A stretch of DNA of 64,000 nt, from assembly GCA_028752905.1 (NCBI GenBank), contig JAQNBH010000002.1:28503932-28567931 (forward strand), read 5' to 3'. Made by a program: the position numbers and the translations under genes. Below, one piece after another: positions 34,822 through 47,303 of the stretch (its first letter is position 1; each line of letters starts with the position of its first letter). Origin of the DNA: Cladorhizidae sp. MBARI D1340-BT2. Lineage: Eukaryota; Porifera; Demospongiae; Poecilosclerida; Cladorhizidae. The notes under the pieces were generated by a model. It did no database searches and was not told the DNA's origin. It saw only the letters and a list, made by a program, of their open reading frames with translations.

Positions 34822-36540
34822 CTTGATATTTGCCCTAATTTGGTCTATATGTTTCTCATTTTCCCCCCGAAAATCTTGTTTTTTTGCCGTGAAGCTCATA
34901 ACTTTTCTACACTTTACCCAAAAAAGATAATTTTTATATCACCGAATAGCTCTTCTAATTATCTGTCTTTTGTACGTGCCAAAATTTTGAGTACTCTAAG
35001 TATTAGCAAGTTATGGTGATTTGAAGTGGTAAGGTTTGGGATTTTTCCTGGCGTTTTCCAGTTGCCAAAGCGGTGGCCTGCCAGTGAAAAACCACTACAT
35101 TTATTGATAATCTGTTCACATGTTGCAGATAAGGGCCTTCTCTATCAGTTGACAAAATCTGGGACTTTGGTCTTGTTAATTAGGGCAGTTATGAATTGTA
35201 CTCTTACTTGATGCTAAACATGTTCTTGATATTTGCCCTAATTTGGACTATATGTTTCTCATTTCCCCCCCGAAAATCTTGTTTTTTTGCCGTGAAGCTC
35301 ATAACTATTCTACACTTTACCCCAAAAAGATAATTTTTATATCACCGGATAGCCCTTCTAATTATCTGTCTTTTGTACGTGCTAAAGTTTTGAATACTCT
35401 AAGTATTAGGAAGTTATGATGATTTGAAGTGGTAAGGTTTGTGATTTTTCCTGGCGTTTTCCAGTTGCCAAAGCGGTGGCCTGCCAGTGAAAAACCACTA
35501 CATTTATTGATAATCTGTTCACATGTTGCAGATAAGGGCCTTCTCTATCAGTTGACAAAATCTGGGACTTTGGTCTTGTTAATTAGGGCAGTTATGAATT
35601 GTACTCTTACTTGATGCTAAACATGTTCTTGATATTTGCCCTAATTTGGTCTATATGTTTCTCATTTTCCCCCCGAAAATCTTGTTTTTTTGCCGTGAAG
35701 CTCATAACTTTTCTACACTTTACCCAAAAAAGATAATTTTTATATCACCGGATAGCCCTTCTAATTATCTGTCTTTTGTACGTGCCAAAATTTTGAGTAC
35801 TCTAAGTATTAGCAAGTTATGGTGATTTGAAGTGTTAAGGTTTGTGATTTTTCCTGGCGTTTTCCAGTTGCCAAAGCGGTGGCCTGCCAGTGAAAAACCA
35901 CTACATTTATTGATAATCTGTTCACATGTTGCAGATAAGGGCCTTCTCTATCAGTTGACAAAATCTGGGACTTTGGTCTTGTTAATTAGGGCAGTTATGA
36001 ATTGTACTCTTACTTGATGCTAAACATGTTAGCTTCGTAGATTATCCACACTTCACTGAATAGACTTGTTATACAGCTATTAAGATAGGACTCTCCAAGT
36101 GCTCTCTCTTGATACCAAACATCCATATATTCTGCACACTTCACTGTAATGGACTTGCAAGATAGGTATCTCTCAGTGTTCTCTATCTTGAGCTAAACAT
36201 GTTAGCTTCATAGATTCTCCACACTTCACTGTATAAACTTGATATATAGCTCTAAAGGTAGGCCTCTCTCTGTTCTCTCTCTTGATACCAAACATCCGTA
36301 TATTCCGCATACTTCACAGTAATGGACTTGATAGAATCACAAGATAGGTTTCTCTCTGCTCTCTCTTGATGCTAAATAGATTCTCCACACTTCACTGAAT
36401 AAACTTGATATATAGCTATATATTAAGATAGGTCTCTCTCTGTGCTCTCTGTTGATATCAAACATCCATAATATTCTGCACACTTTACTGTAATGAACTT
36501 GATATGATTCGAATGATAGGTTTCATTATGTGTTCTCTAT
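34822..36540 (+). repeat. Module 20: three monomers + 510-bp insert
   Basis: Monomers start at 34822, 35225 and 35628; insert 36031-36540. Counterpart of module 13 and the last TATA-expanded insert. Confidence 0.95.
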
Positions 36541-38831
36541 CTTGATATTTGCCCTAATTTGGTCTATATGTTTCTCATTTTCCCCCCGAAAATCTTGTTT
36601 TTTTGCCGTGAAGCTCATAACTTTTCTACACTTTACCCAAAAAAGATAATTTTTATATCACCGAATAGCTCTTCTAATTATCTGTCTTTTGTACGTGCCA
36701 AAATTTTGAGTACTCTAAGTATTAGCAAGTTATGGTGATTTGAAGTGGTAAGGTTTGGGATTTTTCCTGGCGTTTTCCAGTTGCCAAAGCGGTGGCCTGC
36801 CAGTGAAAAACCACTACATTTATTGATAATCTGTTCACATGTTGCAGATAAGGGCCTTCTCTATCAGTTGACAAAATCTGGGACTTTGGTCTTGTTAATT
36901 AGGGCAGTTATGAATTGTACTCTTACTTGATGCTAAACATGTTCTTGATATTTGCCCTAATTTGGACTATATGTTTCTCATTTCCCCCCCGAAAATCTTG
37001 TTTTTTTGCCGTGAAGCTCATAACTATTCTACACTTTACCCCAAAAAGATAATTTTTATATCACCGGATAGCCCTTCTAATTATCTGTCTTTTGTACGTG
37101 CTAAAGTTTTGAATACTCTAAGTATTAGGAAGTTATGATGATTTGAAGTGGTAAGGTTTGTGATTTTTCCTGGCGTTTTCCAGTTGCCAAAGCGGTGGCC
37201 TGCCAGTGAAAAACCACTACATTTATTGATAATCTGTTAACATGTTGCAGATAAGGGCCTTCTCTATCAGTTGACAAAATCTGGGACTTTGGTCTTGTTA
37301 ATTAGGGCAGTTATGAATTGTACTCTTACTTGATGCTAAACATGTTCTTGATATTTGCCCTAATTTGGTCTATATGTTTCTCATTTTCCCCCCGAAAATC
37401 TTGTTTTTTTGCCGTGAAGCTCATAACTATTCTACACTTTACCCCAAAAAGATAATTTTTATATCACCGGATAGCCCTTCTAATTATCTGTCTTTTGTAC
37501 GTGCCAAACTTTTGAATACTCTAAGTATTAGGAAGTTATGATGATTTGAAGTGGTAAGGTTTGTGATTTTTCCTGGCGTTTTCCAGTTGCCAAAGCGGTG
37601 GCCTGCCAGTGAAAAACCACTACATTTATTGATAATCTGTTCACATGTTGCAGATAAGGGCCTTCTCTATCAGTTGACAAAATCTGGGACTTTGGTCTTG
37701 TTAATTAGGGAAGTTATGAATTGTACTCTTACTTGATGCTAAACATGTTCTTGATATTTGCCCTAATTTGGTCTATATGTTTCTCATTTTCCCCCCGAAA
37801 ATCTTGTTTTTTTGCCGTGAAGCTCATAACTTTTCTACACTTTACCCAAAAAAGATAATTTTTATATCACCGGATAGCCCTTCTAATTATCTGTCTTTTG
37901 TACGTGCCAAAATTTTGAGTACTCTAAGTATTAGCAAGTTATGGTGATTTGAAGTGTTAAGGTTTGTGATTTTTCCTGGCGTTTTCCAGTTGCCAAAGCG
38001 GTGGCCTGCCAGTGAAAAACCACTACATTTATTGATAATCTGTTCACATGTTGCAGATAAGGGCCTTCTCTATCAGTTGACAAAATCTGGGACTTTGGTC
38101 TTGTTAATTAGGGCAGTTATGAATTGTACTCTTACTTGATGCTAAACATGTTAGCTTCGTAGATTATCCACACTTCACTGAATAGACTTGTTATACAGCT
38201 ATTAAGATAGGACTCTCCAAGTGCTCTCTCTTGATACCAAACATCCATATATTCTGCACACTTCACTGTAATGGACTTGCAAGATAGGTATCTCTCAGTG
38301 TTCTCTATCTTGAGCTAAACATGTTAGCTTCATAGATTCTCCACACTTCACTGTATAAACTTGATATATAGCTCTAAAGGTAGGCCTCTCTCTGTTCTCT
38401 CTCTTGATACCAAACATCCGTATATTCCGCATACTTCACAGTAATGGACTTGAAAGATAGGTATCTCTCAGTGTTCTCTATCTTGAGCTAAACATGTTAG
38501 CTTCATAGATTCTCCACACTTCACTGTATAAACTTGATATATAGCTCTAAAGGTAGGCCTCTCTCTGTTCTCTCTCTTGATACCAAACATCCGTATATTC
38601 CGCATACTTCACAGTAATGGACTTGATAGAATCACAAGATAGGTTTCTCTCTGCTCTCTCTTGATGCTAAATAGATTCTCCACACTTCACTGAATAAACT
38701 TGATATATAGCTATTAAGATAGGTCTCTCTCTGTGCTCTCTGTTGATATCAAACATCCATAATATTCTGCACACTTTACTGTAATGAACTTGATATGATT
38801 CGAATGATAGGTTTCATTATGTGTTCTCTAT
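36541..38831 (+). repeat. Module 21: four monomers + 679-bp insert
   Basis: Monomers start at 36541, 36944, 37347 and 37750; insert 38153-38831 has four subrepeats. The second monomer has a private C-to-A change giving GTTAAC at 37236-37241. The third has CCAAACTTTTG and TTAGGGAAGTT, as in module 15. Confidence 0.95.
38326..38498 (+). repeat. Hybrid subrepeat (subrepeat 2 left part, subrepeat 1 right part)
   Basis: The 679-bp insert reads subrepeat 1 (38153-38325), this hybrid, subrepeat 2 (38499-38671), subrepeat 3 (38672-38831). The hybrid starts with AGCTTCATAGATTCTCC and the CATACTTCACAG landmark of subrepeat 2, then switches after GTAATGGACTTG to AAGATAGGTATCTCTCAGTG and the CTTGAGCTAAACATGTT tail of subrepeat 1. 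The gain is exactly 173 bp, as expected from unequal exchange between neighbouring subrepeats. A private AAAGATAGG replaces CAAGATAGG at the switch. Confidence 0.93.
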
Positions 38832-40949
38832 CTTGATATTTGCCCTAATTTGGTCTATATGTTTCTCATTTCCCCCCCGAAAATCTTGTTTTTTTGCCGT
38901 GAAGCTCATAACTTTTCTACACTTTACCCAAAAAAGATAATTTTTATATCACCGAATAGCTCTTCTAATTATCTGTCTTTTGTACGTGCCAAAATTTTGA
39001 GTACTCTAAGTATTAGCAAGTTATGGTGATTTGAAGTGGTAAGGTTTGGGATTTTTCCTGGCGTTTTCCAGTTGCCAAAGCGGTGGCCTGCCAGTGAAAA
39101 ACCACTACATTTATTGATAATCTGTTCACATGTTGCAGATAAGGGCCTTCTCTATCAGTTGACAAAATCTGGGACTTTGGTCTTGTTAATTAGGGCAGTT
39201 ATGAATTGTACTCTTACTTGATGCTAAACATGTTCTTGATATTTGCCCTAATTTGGTCTATATGTTTCTCATTTCCCCCCCGAAAATCTTGTTTTTTTGC
39301 CGTGAAGCTCATAACTATTCTACACTTTACCCCAAAAAGATAATTTTTATATCACCGGATAGCCCTTCTAATTATCTGTCTTTTGTACGTGCTAAAGTTT
39401 TGAATACTCTAAGTATTAGGAAGTTATGATGATTTGAAGTGGTAAGGTTTGTGATTTTTCCTGGCGTTTTCCAGTTGCCAAAGCGGTGGCCTGCCAGTGA
39501 AAAACCACTACATTTATTGATAATCTGTTCACATGTTGCAGATAAGGGCCTTCTCTATCAGTTGACAAAATCTGGGACTTTGGTCTTGTTAATTAGGGCA
39601 GTTATGAATTGTACTCTTACTTGATGCTAAACATGTTCTTGATATTTGCCCTAATTTGGTCTATATGTTTCTCATTTCCCCCCCGAAAATCTTGTTTTTT
39701 TGCCGTGAAGCTCATAACTATTCTACACTTTACCCCAAAAAGATAATTTTTATATCACCGGATAGCCCTTCTAATTATCTGTCTTTTGTACGTGCCAAAG
39801 TTTTGAATACTCTAAGTATTAGGAAGTTATGATGATTTGAAGTGGTAAGGTTTGTGATTTTTCCTGGCGTTTTCCAGTTGCCAAAGCGGTGGCCTGCCAG
39901 TGAAAAACCACTACATTTATTGATAATCTGTTCACATGTTGCAGATAAGGGCCTTCTCTATCAGTTGACAAAATCTGGGACTTTGGTCTTGTTAATTAGG
40001 GCAGTTATGAATTGTACTCTTACTTGATGCTAAACATGTTCTTGATATTTGCCCTAATTTGGTCTATATGTTTCTCATTTTCCCCCCGAAAATCTTGTTT
40101 TTTTGCCGTGAAGCTCATAACTTTTCTACACTTTACCCAAAAAAGATAATTTTTATATCACCGGATAGCCCTTCTAATTATCTGTCTTTTATACGTGCCA
40201 AAATTTTGAGTACTCTAAGTATTAGCAAGTTATGGTGATTTGAAGTGGTAAGGTTTGTGATTTTTCCTGGCGTTTTCCAGTTGCCAAAGCGGTGGCCTGC
40301 CAGTGAAAAACCACTACATTTATTGATAATCTGTTCACATGTTGCAGATAAGGGCCTTCTCTATCAGTTGACAAAATCTGGGACTTTGGTCTTGTTAATT
40401 AGGGCAGTTATGAATTGTACTCTTACTTGATGCTAAACATGTTAGCTTCGTAGATTATCCACACTTCACTGAATAGACTTGTTATACAGCTATTAAGATA
40501 GGACTCTCCAAGTGCTCTCTCTTGATACCAAACATCCATATATTCTGCACACTTCACTGTAATGGACTTGCAAGATAGGTATCTCTCAGTGTTCTCTATC
40601 TTGAGCTAAACATGTTAGCTTCATAGATTCTCCACACTTCACTGTATAAACTTGATATATAGCTCTAAAGGTAGGCCTCTCTCTGTTCTCTCTCTTGATA
40701 CCAAACATCCGTATATTCCGCATACTTCACAGTAATGGACTTGATAGAATCACAAGATAGGTTTCTCTCTGCTCTCTCTTGATGCTAAATAGATTCTCCA
40801 CACTTCACTGAATAAACTTGATATATAGCTATTAAGATAGGTCTCTCTCTGTGCTCTCTGTTGATATCAAACATCCATAATATTCTGCACACTTTACTGT
40901 AATGAACTTGATATGATTCGAATGATAGGTTTCATTATGTGTTCTCTAT
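38832..40949 (+). repeat. Module 22: four monomers + insert
   Basis: Monomers start at 38832, 39235, 39638 and 40041; insert 40444-40949. The last monomer has TTTTATACG and GTGGTAAGG although it precedes an insert. Confidence 0.95.
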
Positions 40950-43067
40950 CTTGATATTTGCCCTAATTTGGTCTATATGTTTCTCATTTTCCCCCCGAAA
41001 ATCTTGTTTTTTTGCCGTGAAGCTCATAACTTTTCTACACTTTACCCAAAAAAGATAATTTTTATATCACCGAATAGCTCTTCTAATTATCTGTCTTTTG
41101 TACGTGCCAAAATTTTGAGTACTCTAAGTATTAGCAAGTTATGGTGATTTGAAGTGGTAAGGTTTGGGATTTTTCCTGGCGTTTTCCAGTTGCCAAAGCG
41201 GTGGCCTGCCAGTGAAAAACCACTACATTTATTGATAATCTGTTCACATGTTGCAGATAAGGGCCTTCTCTATCAGTTGACAAAATCTGGGACTTTGGTC
41301 TTGTTAATTAGGGCAGTTATGAATTGTACTCTTACTTGATGCTAAACATGTTCTTGATATTTGCCCTAATTTGGTCTATATGTTTCTCATTTCCCCCCCG
41401 AAAATCTTGTTTTTTTGCCGTGAAGCTCATAACTATTCTACACTTTACCCCAAAAAGATAATTTTTATATCACCGGATAGCCCTTCTAATTATCTGTCTT
41501 TTGTACGTGCTAAAGTTTTGAATACTCTAAGTATTAGGAAGTTATGATGATTTGAAGTGGTAAGGTTTGTGATTTTTCCTGGCGTTTTCCAGTTGCCAAA
41601 GCGGTGGCCTGCCAGTGAAAAACCACTACATTTATTGATAATCTGTTCACATGTTGCAGATAAGGGCCTTCTCTATCAGTTGACAAAATCTGGGACTTTG
41701 GTCTTGTTAATTAGGGCAGTTATGAATTGTACTCTTACTTGATGCTAAACATGTTCTTGATATTTGCCCTAATTTGGTCTATATGTTTCTCATTTCCCCC
41801 CCGAAAATCTTGTTTTTTTGCCGTGAAGCTCATAACTATTCTACACTTTACCCCAAAAAGATAATTTTTATATCACCGGATAGCCCTTCTAATTATCTGT
41901 CTTTTGTACGTGCCAAAGTTTTGAATACTCTAAGTATTAGGAAGTTATGATGATTTGAAATGGTAAGGTTTGTGATTTTTCCTGGCGTTTTCCAGTTGCC
42001 AAAGCGGTGGCCTGCCAGTGAAAAACCACTACATTTATTGATAATCTGTTCACATGTTGCAGATAAGGGCCTTCTCTATCAGTTGACAAAATCTGGGACT
42101 TTGGTCTTGTTAATTAGGGCAGTTATGAATTGTACTCTTACTTGATGCTAAACATGTTCTTGATATTTGCCCTAATTTGGTCTATATGTTTCTCATTTTT
42201 CCCCCGAAAATCTTGTTTTTTTGCCGTGAAGCTCATAACTTTTCTACACTTTACCCAAAAAAGATAATTTTTATATCACCGGATAGCCCTTCTAATTATC
42301 TGTCTTTTATACGTGCCAAAATTTTGAGTACTCTAAGTATTAGCAAGTTATGGTGATTTGAAGTGGTAAGGTTTGTGATTTTTCCTGGCGTTTTCCAGTT
42401 GCCAAAGCGGTGGCCTGCCAGTGAAAAACCACTACATTTATTGATAATCTGTTCACATGTTGCAGATAAGGGCCTTCTCTATCAGTTGACAAAATCTGGG
42501 ACTTTGGTCTTGTTAATTAGGGCAGTTATGAATTGTACTCTTACTTGATGCTAAACATGTTAGCTTCGTAGATTATCCACACTTCACTGAATAGACTTGT
42601 TATACAGCTATTAAGATAGGACTCTCCAAGTGCTCTCTCTTGATACCAAACATCCATATATTCTGCACACTTCACTGTAATGGACTTGCAAGATAGGTAT
42701 CTCTCAGTGTTCTCTATCTTGAGCTAAACATGTTAGCTTCATAGATTCTCCACACTTCACTGAATAGACTTGATATATAGCTCTAAAGGTAGGCCTCTCT
42801 CTGTTCTCTCTCTTGATACCAAACATCCGTATATTCCGCATACTTCACAGTAATGGACTTGATAGAATCACAAGATAGGTTTCTCTCTGCTCTCTCTTGA
42901 TGCTAAATAGATTCTCCACACTTCACTGAATAAACTTGATATATAGCTATTAAGATAGGTCTCTCTCTGTGCTCTCTGTTGATATCAAACATCCATAATA
43001 TTCTGCACACTTTACTGTAATGGACTTGATATGATTCGAATGATAGGTTTCATTATGTGTTCTCTAT
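40950..43067 (+). repeat. Module 23: four monomers + insert
   Basis: Monomers start at 40950, 41353, 41756 and 42159; insert 42562-43067 of the AATAGAC, GTAATGGAC type. The third monomer has a private GAAATGG at 41957-41963. Confidence 0.95.
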
Positions 43068-43470
43068 CTTGATATTTGCCCTAATTTGGTCTATATGTTT
43101 CTCATTTTCCCCCCGAAAATCTTGTTTTTTTGCCGTGAAGCTCATAACTTTTCTACACTTTACCCAAAAAAGATAATTTTTATATCACCGGATAGCTCTT
43201 CTAATTATCTGTCTTTTGTACGTGCCAAAATTTTGAGTACTCTAAGTATTAGCAAGTTATGGTGATTTGAAGTGGTAAGGTTTGGGATTTTTCCTGGCGT
43301 TTTCCAGTTGCCAAAGCGGTGGCCTGCCAGTGAAAAACCACTACATTTATTGATAATCTGTTCACATGTTGCAGATAAGGGCCTTCTCTATCAGTTGACA
43401 AAATCTGGGACTTTGGTCTTGTTAATTAGGGCAGTTATGAATTGTACTCTTACTTGATGCTAAACATGTT
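40950..43470 (+). repeat. Segmental duplication at 3,833-bp offset, copy 1
   Basis: Matches 44783-47303. Shared rarities are a TTTTTCCCCC run near 42190, TTTTATACG near 42307, an insert with AATAGAC and GTAATGGAC, and a post-insert monomer with ACCGGATAGCTCTT where most have ACCGAATAG. Confidence 0.85.
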
Positions 43471-44782
43471 CTTGATATTTGCCCTAATTTGGTCTATATG
43501 TTTCTCATTTCCCCCCCGAAAATCTTGTTTTTTTGCCGTGAAGCTCATAACTATTCTACACTTTACCCCAAAAAGATAATTTTTATATCACCGGATAGCC
43601 CTTCTAATTATCTGTCTTTTGTACGTGCCAAAGTTTTGAATACTCTAAGTATTAGGAAGTTATGATGATTTGAAGTGGTAAGGTTTGTGATTTTTCCTGG
43701 CGTTTTCCAGTTGCCAAAGCGGTGGCCTGCCAGTGAAAAACCACTACATTTATTGATAATCTGTTCACATGTTGCAGATAAGGGCCTTCTCTATCAGTTG
43801 ACAAAATCTGGGACTTTGGTCTTGTTAATTAGGGCAGTTATGAATTGTACTCTTACTTGATGCTAAACATGTTCTTGATATTTGCCCTAATTTGGTCTAT
43901 ATGTTTCTCATTTTCCCCCCGAAAATCTTGTTTTTTTGCCGTGAAGCTCATAACTTTTCTACACTTTACCCAAAAAAGATAATTTTTATATCACCGGATA
44001 GCCCTTCTAATTATCTGTCTTTTATACGTGCCAAAATTTTGAGTACTCTAAGTATTAGCAAGTTATGGTGATTTGAAGTGGTAAGGTTTGTGATTTTTCC
44101 TGGCGTTTTCCAGTTGCCAAAGCGGTGGCCTGCCAGTGAAAAACCACTACATTTATTGATAATCTGTTCACATGTTGCAGATAAGGGCCTTCTCTATCAG
44201 TTGACAAAATCTGGGACTTTGGTCTTGTTAATTAGGGCAGTTATGAATTGTACTCTTACTTGATGCTAAACATGTTAGCTTCGTAGATTATCCACACTTC
44301 ACTGAATAGACTTGTTATACAGCTATTAAGATAGGACTCTCCAAGTGCTCTCTCTTGATACCAAACATCCATATATTCTGCACACTTCACTGTAATGGAC
44401 TTGCAAGATAGGTATCTCTCAGTGTTCTCTATCTTGAGCTAAACATGTTAGCTTCATAGATTCTCCACACTTCACTGTATAAACTTGATATATAGCTCTA
44501 AAGGTAGGCCTCTCTCTGTTCTCTCTCTTGATACCAAACATCCGTATATTCCGCATACTTCACAGTAATGGACTTGATAGAATCACAAGATAGGTTTCTC
44601 TCTGCTCTCTCTTGATGCTAAATAGATTCTCCACACTTCACTGAATAAACTTGATATATAGCTATTAAGATAGGTCTCTCTCTGTGCTCTCTGTTGATAT
44701 CAAACATCCATAATATTCTGCACACTTTACTGTAATGAACTTGATATGATTCGAATGATAGGTTTCATTATGTGTTCTCTAT
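43068..44782 (+). repeat. Module 24: three monomers + insert
   Basis: Monomers start at 43068, 43471 and 43874; insert 44277-44782. The only three-monomer module within the run of 2,118-bp modules. Confidence 0.95.
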
Positions 44783-46900
44783 CTTGATATTTGCCCTAAT
44801 TTGGTCTATATGTTTCTCATTTTCCCCCCGAAAATCTTGTTTTTTTGCCGTGAAGCTCATAACTTTTCTACACTTTACCCAAAAAAGATAATTTTTATAT
44901 CACCGAATAGCTCTTCTAATTATCTGTCTTTTGTACGTGCCAAAATTTTGAGTACTCTAAGTATTAGCAAGTTATGGTGATTTGAAGTGGTAAGGTTTGG
45001 GATTTTTCCTGGCGTTTTCCAGTTGCCAAAGCGGTGGCCTGCCAGTGAAAAACCACTACATTTATTGATAATCTGTTCACATGTTGCAGATAAGGGCCTT
45101 CTCTATCAGTTGACAAAATCTGGGACTTTGGTCTTGTTAATTAGGGCAGTTATGAATTGTACTCTTACTTGATGCTAAACATGTTCTTGATATTTGCCCT
45201 AATTTGGTCTATATGTTTCTCATTTCCCCCCCGAAAATCTTGTTTTTTTGCCGTGAAGCTCATAACTATTCTACACTTTACCTCAAAAAGATAATTTTTA
45301 TATCACCGGATAGCCCTTCTAATTATCTGTCTTTTGTACGTGCTAAAGTTTTGAATACTCTAAGTATTAGGAAGTTATGATGATTTGAAGTGGTAAGGTT
45401 TGTGATTTTTCCTGGCGTTTTCCAGTTGCCAAAGCGGTGGCCTGCCAGTGAAAAACCACTACATTTATTGATAATCTGTTCACATGTTGCAGATAAGGGC
45501 CTTCTCTATCAGTTGACAAAATCTGGGACTTTGGTCTTGTTAATTAGGGCAGTTATGAATTGTACTCTTACTTGATGCTAAACATGTTCTTGATATTTGC
45601 CCTAATTTGGTCTATATGTTTCTCATTTTCCCCCCGAAAATCTTGTTTTTTTGCCGTGAAGCTCATAACTATTCTACACTTTACCCCAAAAAGATAATTT
45701 TTATATCACCGGATAGCCCTTCTAATTATCTGTCTTTTGTACGTGCCAAAGTTTTGAATACTCTAAGTATTAGGAAGTTATGATGATTTGAAGTGGTAAG
45801 GTTTGTGATTTTTCCTGGCGTTTTCCAGTTGCCAAAGCGGTGGCCTGCCAGTGAAAAACCACTACATTTATTGATAATCTGTTCACATGTTGCAGATAAG
45901 GGCCTTCTCTATCAGTTGACAAAATCTGGGACTTTGGTCTTGTTAATTAGGGCAGTTATGAATTGTACTCTTACTTGATGCTAAACATGTTCTTGATATT
46001 TGCCCTAATTTGGTCTATATGTTTCTCATTTTTCCCCCGAAAATCTTGTTTTTTTGCCGTGAAGCTCATAACTTTTCTACACTTTACCCAAAAAAGATAA
46101 TTTTTATATCACCGGATAGCCCTTCTAATTATCTGTCTTTTATACGTGCCAAAATTTTGAGTACTCTAAGTATTAGCAAGTTATGGTGATTTGAAGTGGT
46201 AAGGTTTGTGATTTTTCCTGGCGTTTTCCAGTTGCCAAAGCGGTGGCCTGCCAGTGAAAAACCACTACATTTATTGATAATCTGTTCACATGTTGCAGAT
46301 AAGGGCCTTCTCTATCAGTTGACAAAATCTGGGACTTTGGTCTTGTTAATTAGGGCAGTTATGAATTGTACTCTTACTTGATGCTAAACATGTTAGCTTC
46401 GTAGATTATCCACACTTCACTGAATAGACTTGTTATACAGCTATTAAGATAGGACTCTCCAAGTGCTCTCTCTTGATACCAAACATCCATATATTCTGCA
46501 CACTTCACTGTAATGGACTTGCAAGATAGGTATCTCTCAGTGTTCTCTATCTTGAGCTAAACATGTTAGCTTCATAGATTCTCCACACTTCACTGAATAG
46601 ACTTGATATATAGCTCTAAAGGTAGGCCTCTCTCTGTTCTCTCTCTTGATACCAAACATCCGTATATTCCGCATACTTCACAGTAATGGACTTGATAGAA
46701 TCACAAGATAGGTTTCTCTCTGCTCTCTCTTGATGCTAAATAGATTCTCCACACTTCACTGAATAAACTTGATATATAGCTATTAAGATAGGTCTCTCTC
46801 TGTGCTCTCAGTTGATATCAAACATCCATAATATTCTGCACACTTTACTGTAATGGACTTGATATGATTCGAATGATAGGTTTCATTATGTGTTCTCTAT
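44783..46900 (+). repeat. Module 25: four monomers + insert
   Basis: Monomers start at 44783, 45186, 45589 and 45992; insert 46395-46900, AATAGAC, GTAATGGAC type with a private GCTCTCAGTTG. Confidence 0.95.
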
Positions 46901-47303
46901 CTTGATATTTGCCCTAATTTGGTCTATATGTTTCTCATTTTCCCCCCGAAAATCTTGTTTTTTTGCCGTGAAGCTCATAACTTTTCTACACTTTACCCAA
47001 AAAAGATAATTTTTATATCACCGGATAGCTCTTCTAATTATCTGTCTTTTGTACGTGCCAAAATTTTGAGTACTCTAAGTATTAGCAAGTTATGGTGATT
47101 TGAAGTGGTAAGGTTTGGGATTTTTCCTGGCGTTTTCCAGTTGCCAAAGCGGTGGCCTGCCAGTGAAAAACCACTACATTTATTGATAATCTGTTCACAT
47201 GTTGCAGATAAGGGCCTTCTCTATCAGTTGACAAAATCTGGGACTTTGGTCTTGTTAATTAGGGCAGTTATGAATTGTACTCTTACTTGATGCTAAACAT
47301 GTT
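44783..47303 (+). repeat. Segmental duplication at 3,833-bp offset, copy 2
   Basis: Carries the markers of 40950-43470. Private changes are ACCTCAAAAAG near 45282 and GCTCTCAGTTG near 46810. Confidence 0.85.

Larger units (their letters stand above)
27141..36540 (+). repeat. 9,400-bp duplicated block, copy 2
   Basis: Carries the same rare markers as 12292-21691 at a 14,849-bp offset. One difference seen is AACTATTC near 29751, where copy 1 has AACTTTTC. Beyond its right end the match resumes at a 12,727-bp offset, meaning this side lacks one 2,122-bp module present at 21692-23813. Confidence 0.92.
32297..36540 (+). repeat. 4,244-bp HOR (5M+I, 3M+I), copy 4
   Basis: Counterpart of copy 2, ending at the boundary where the 14,849-bp register is lost. 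Confidence 0.9.
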
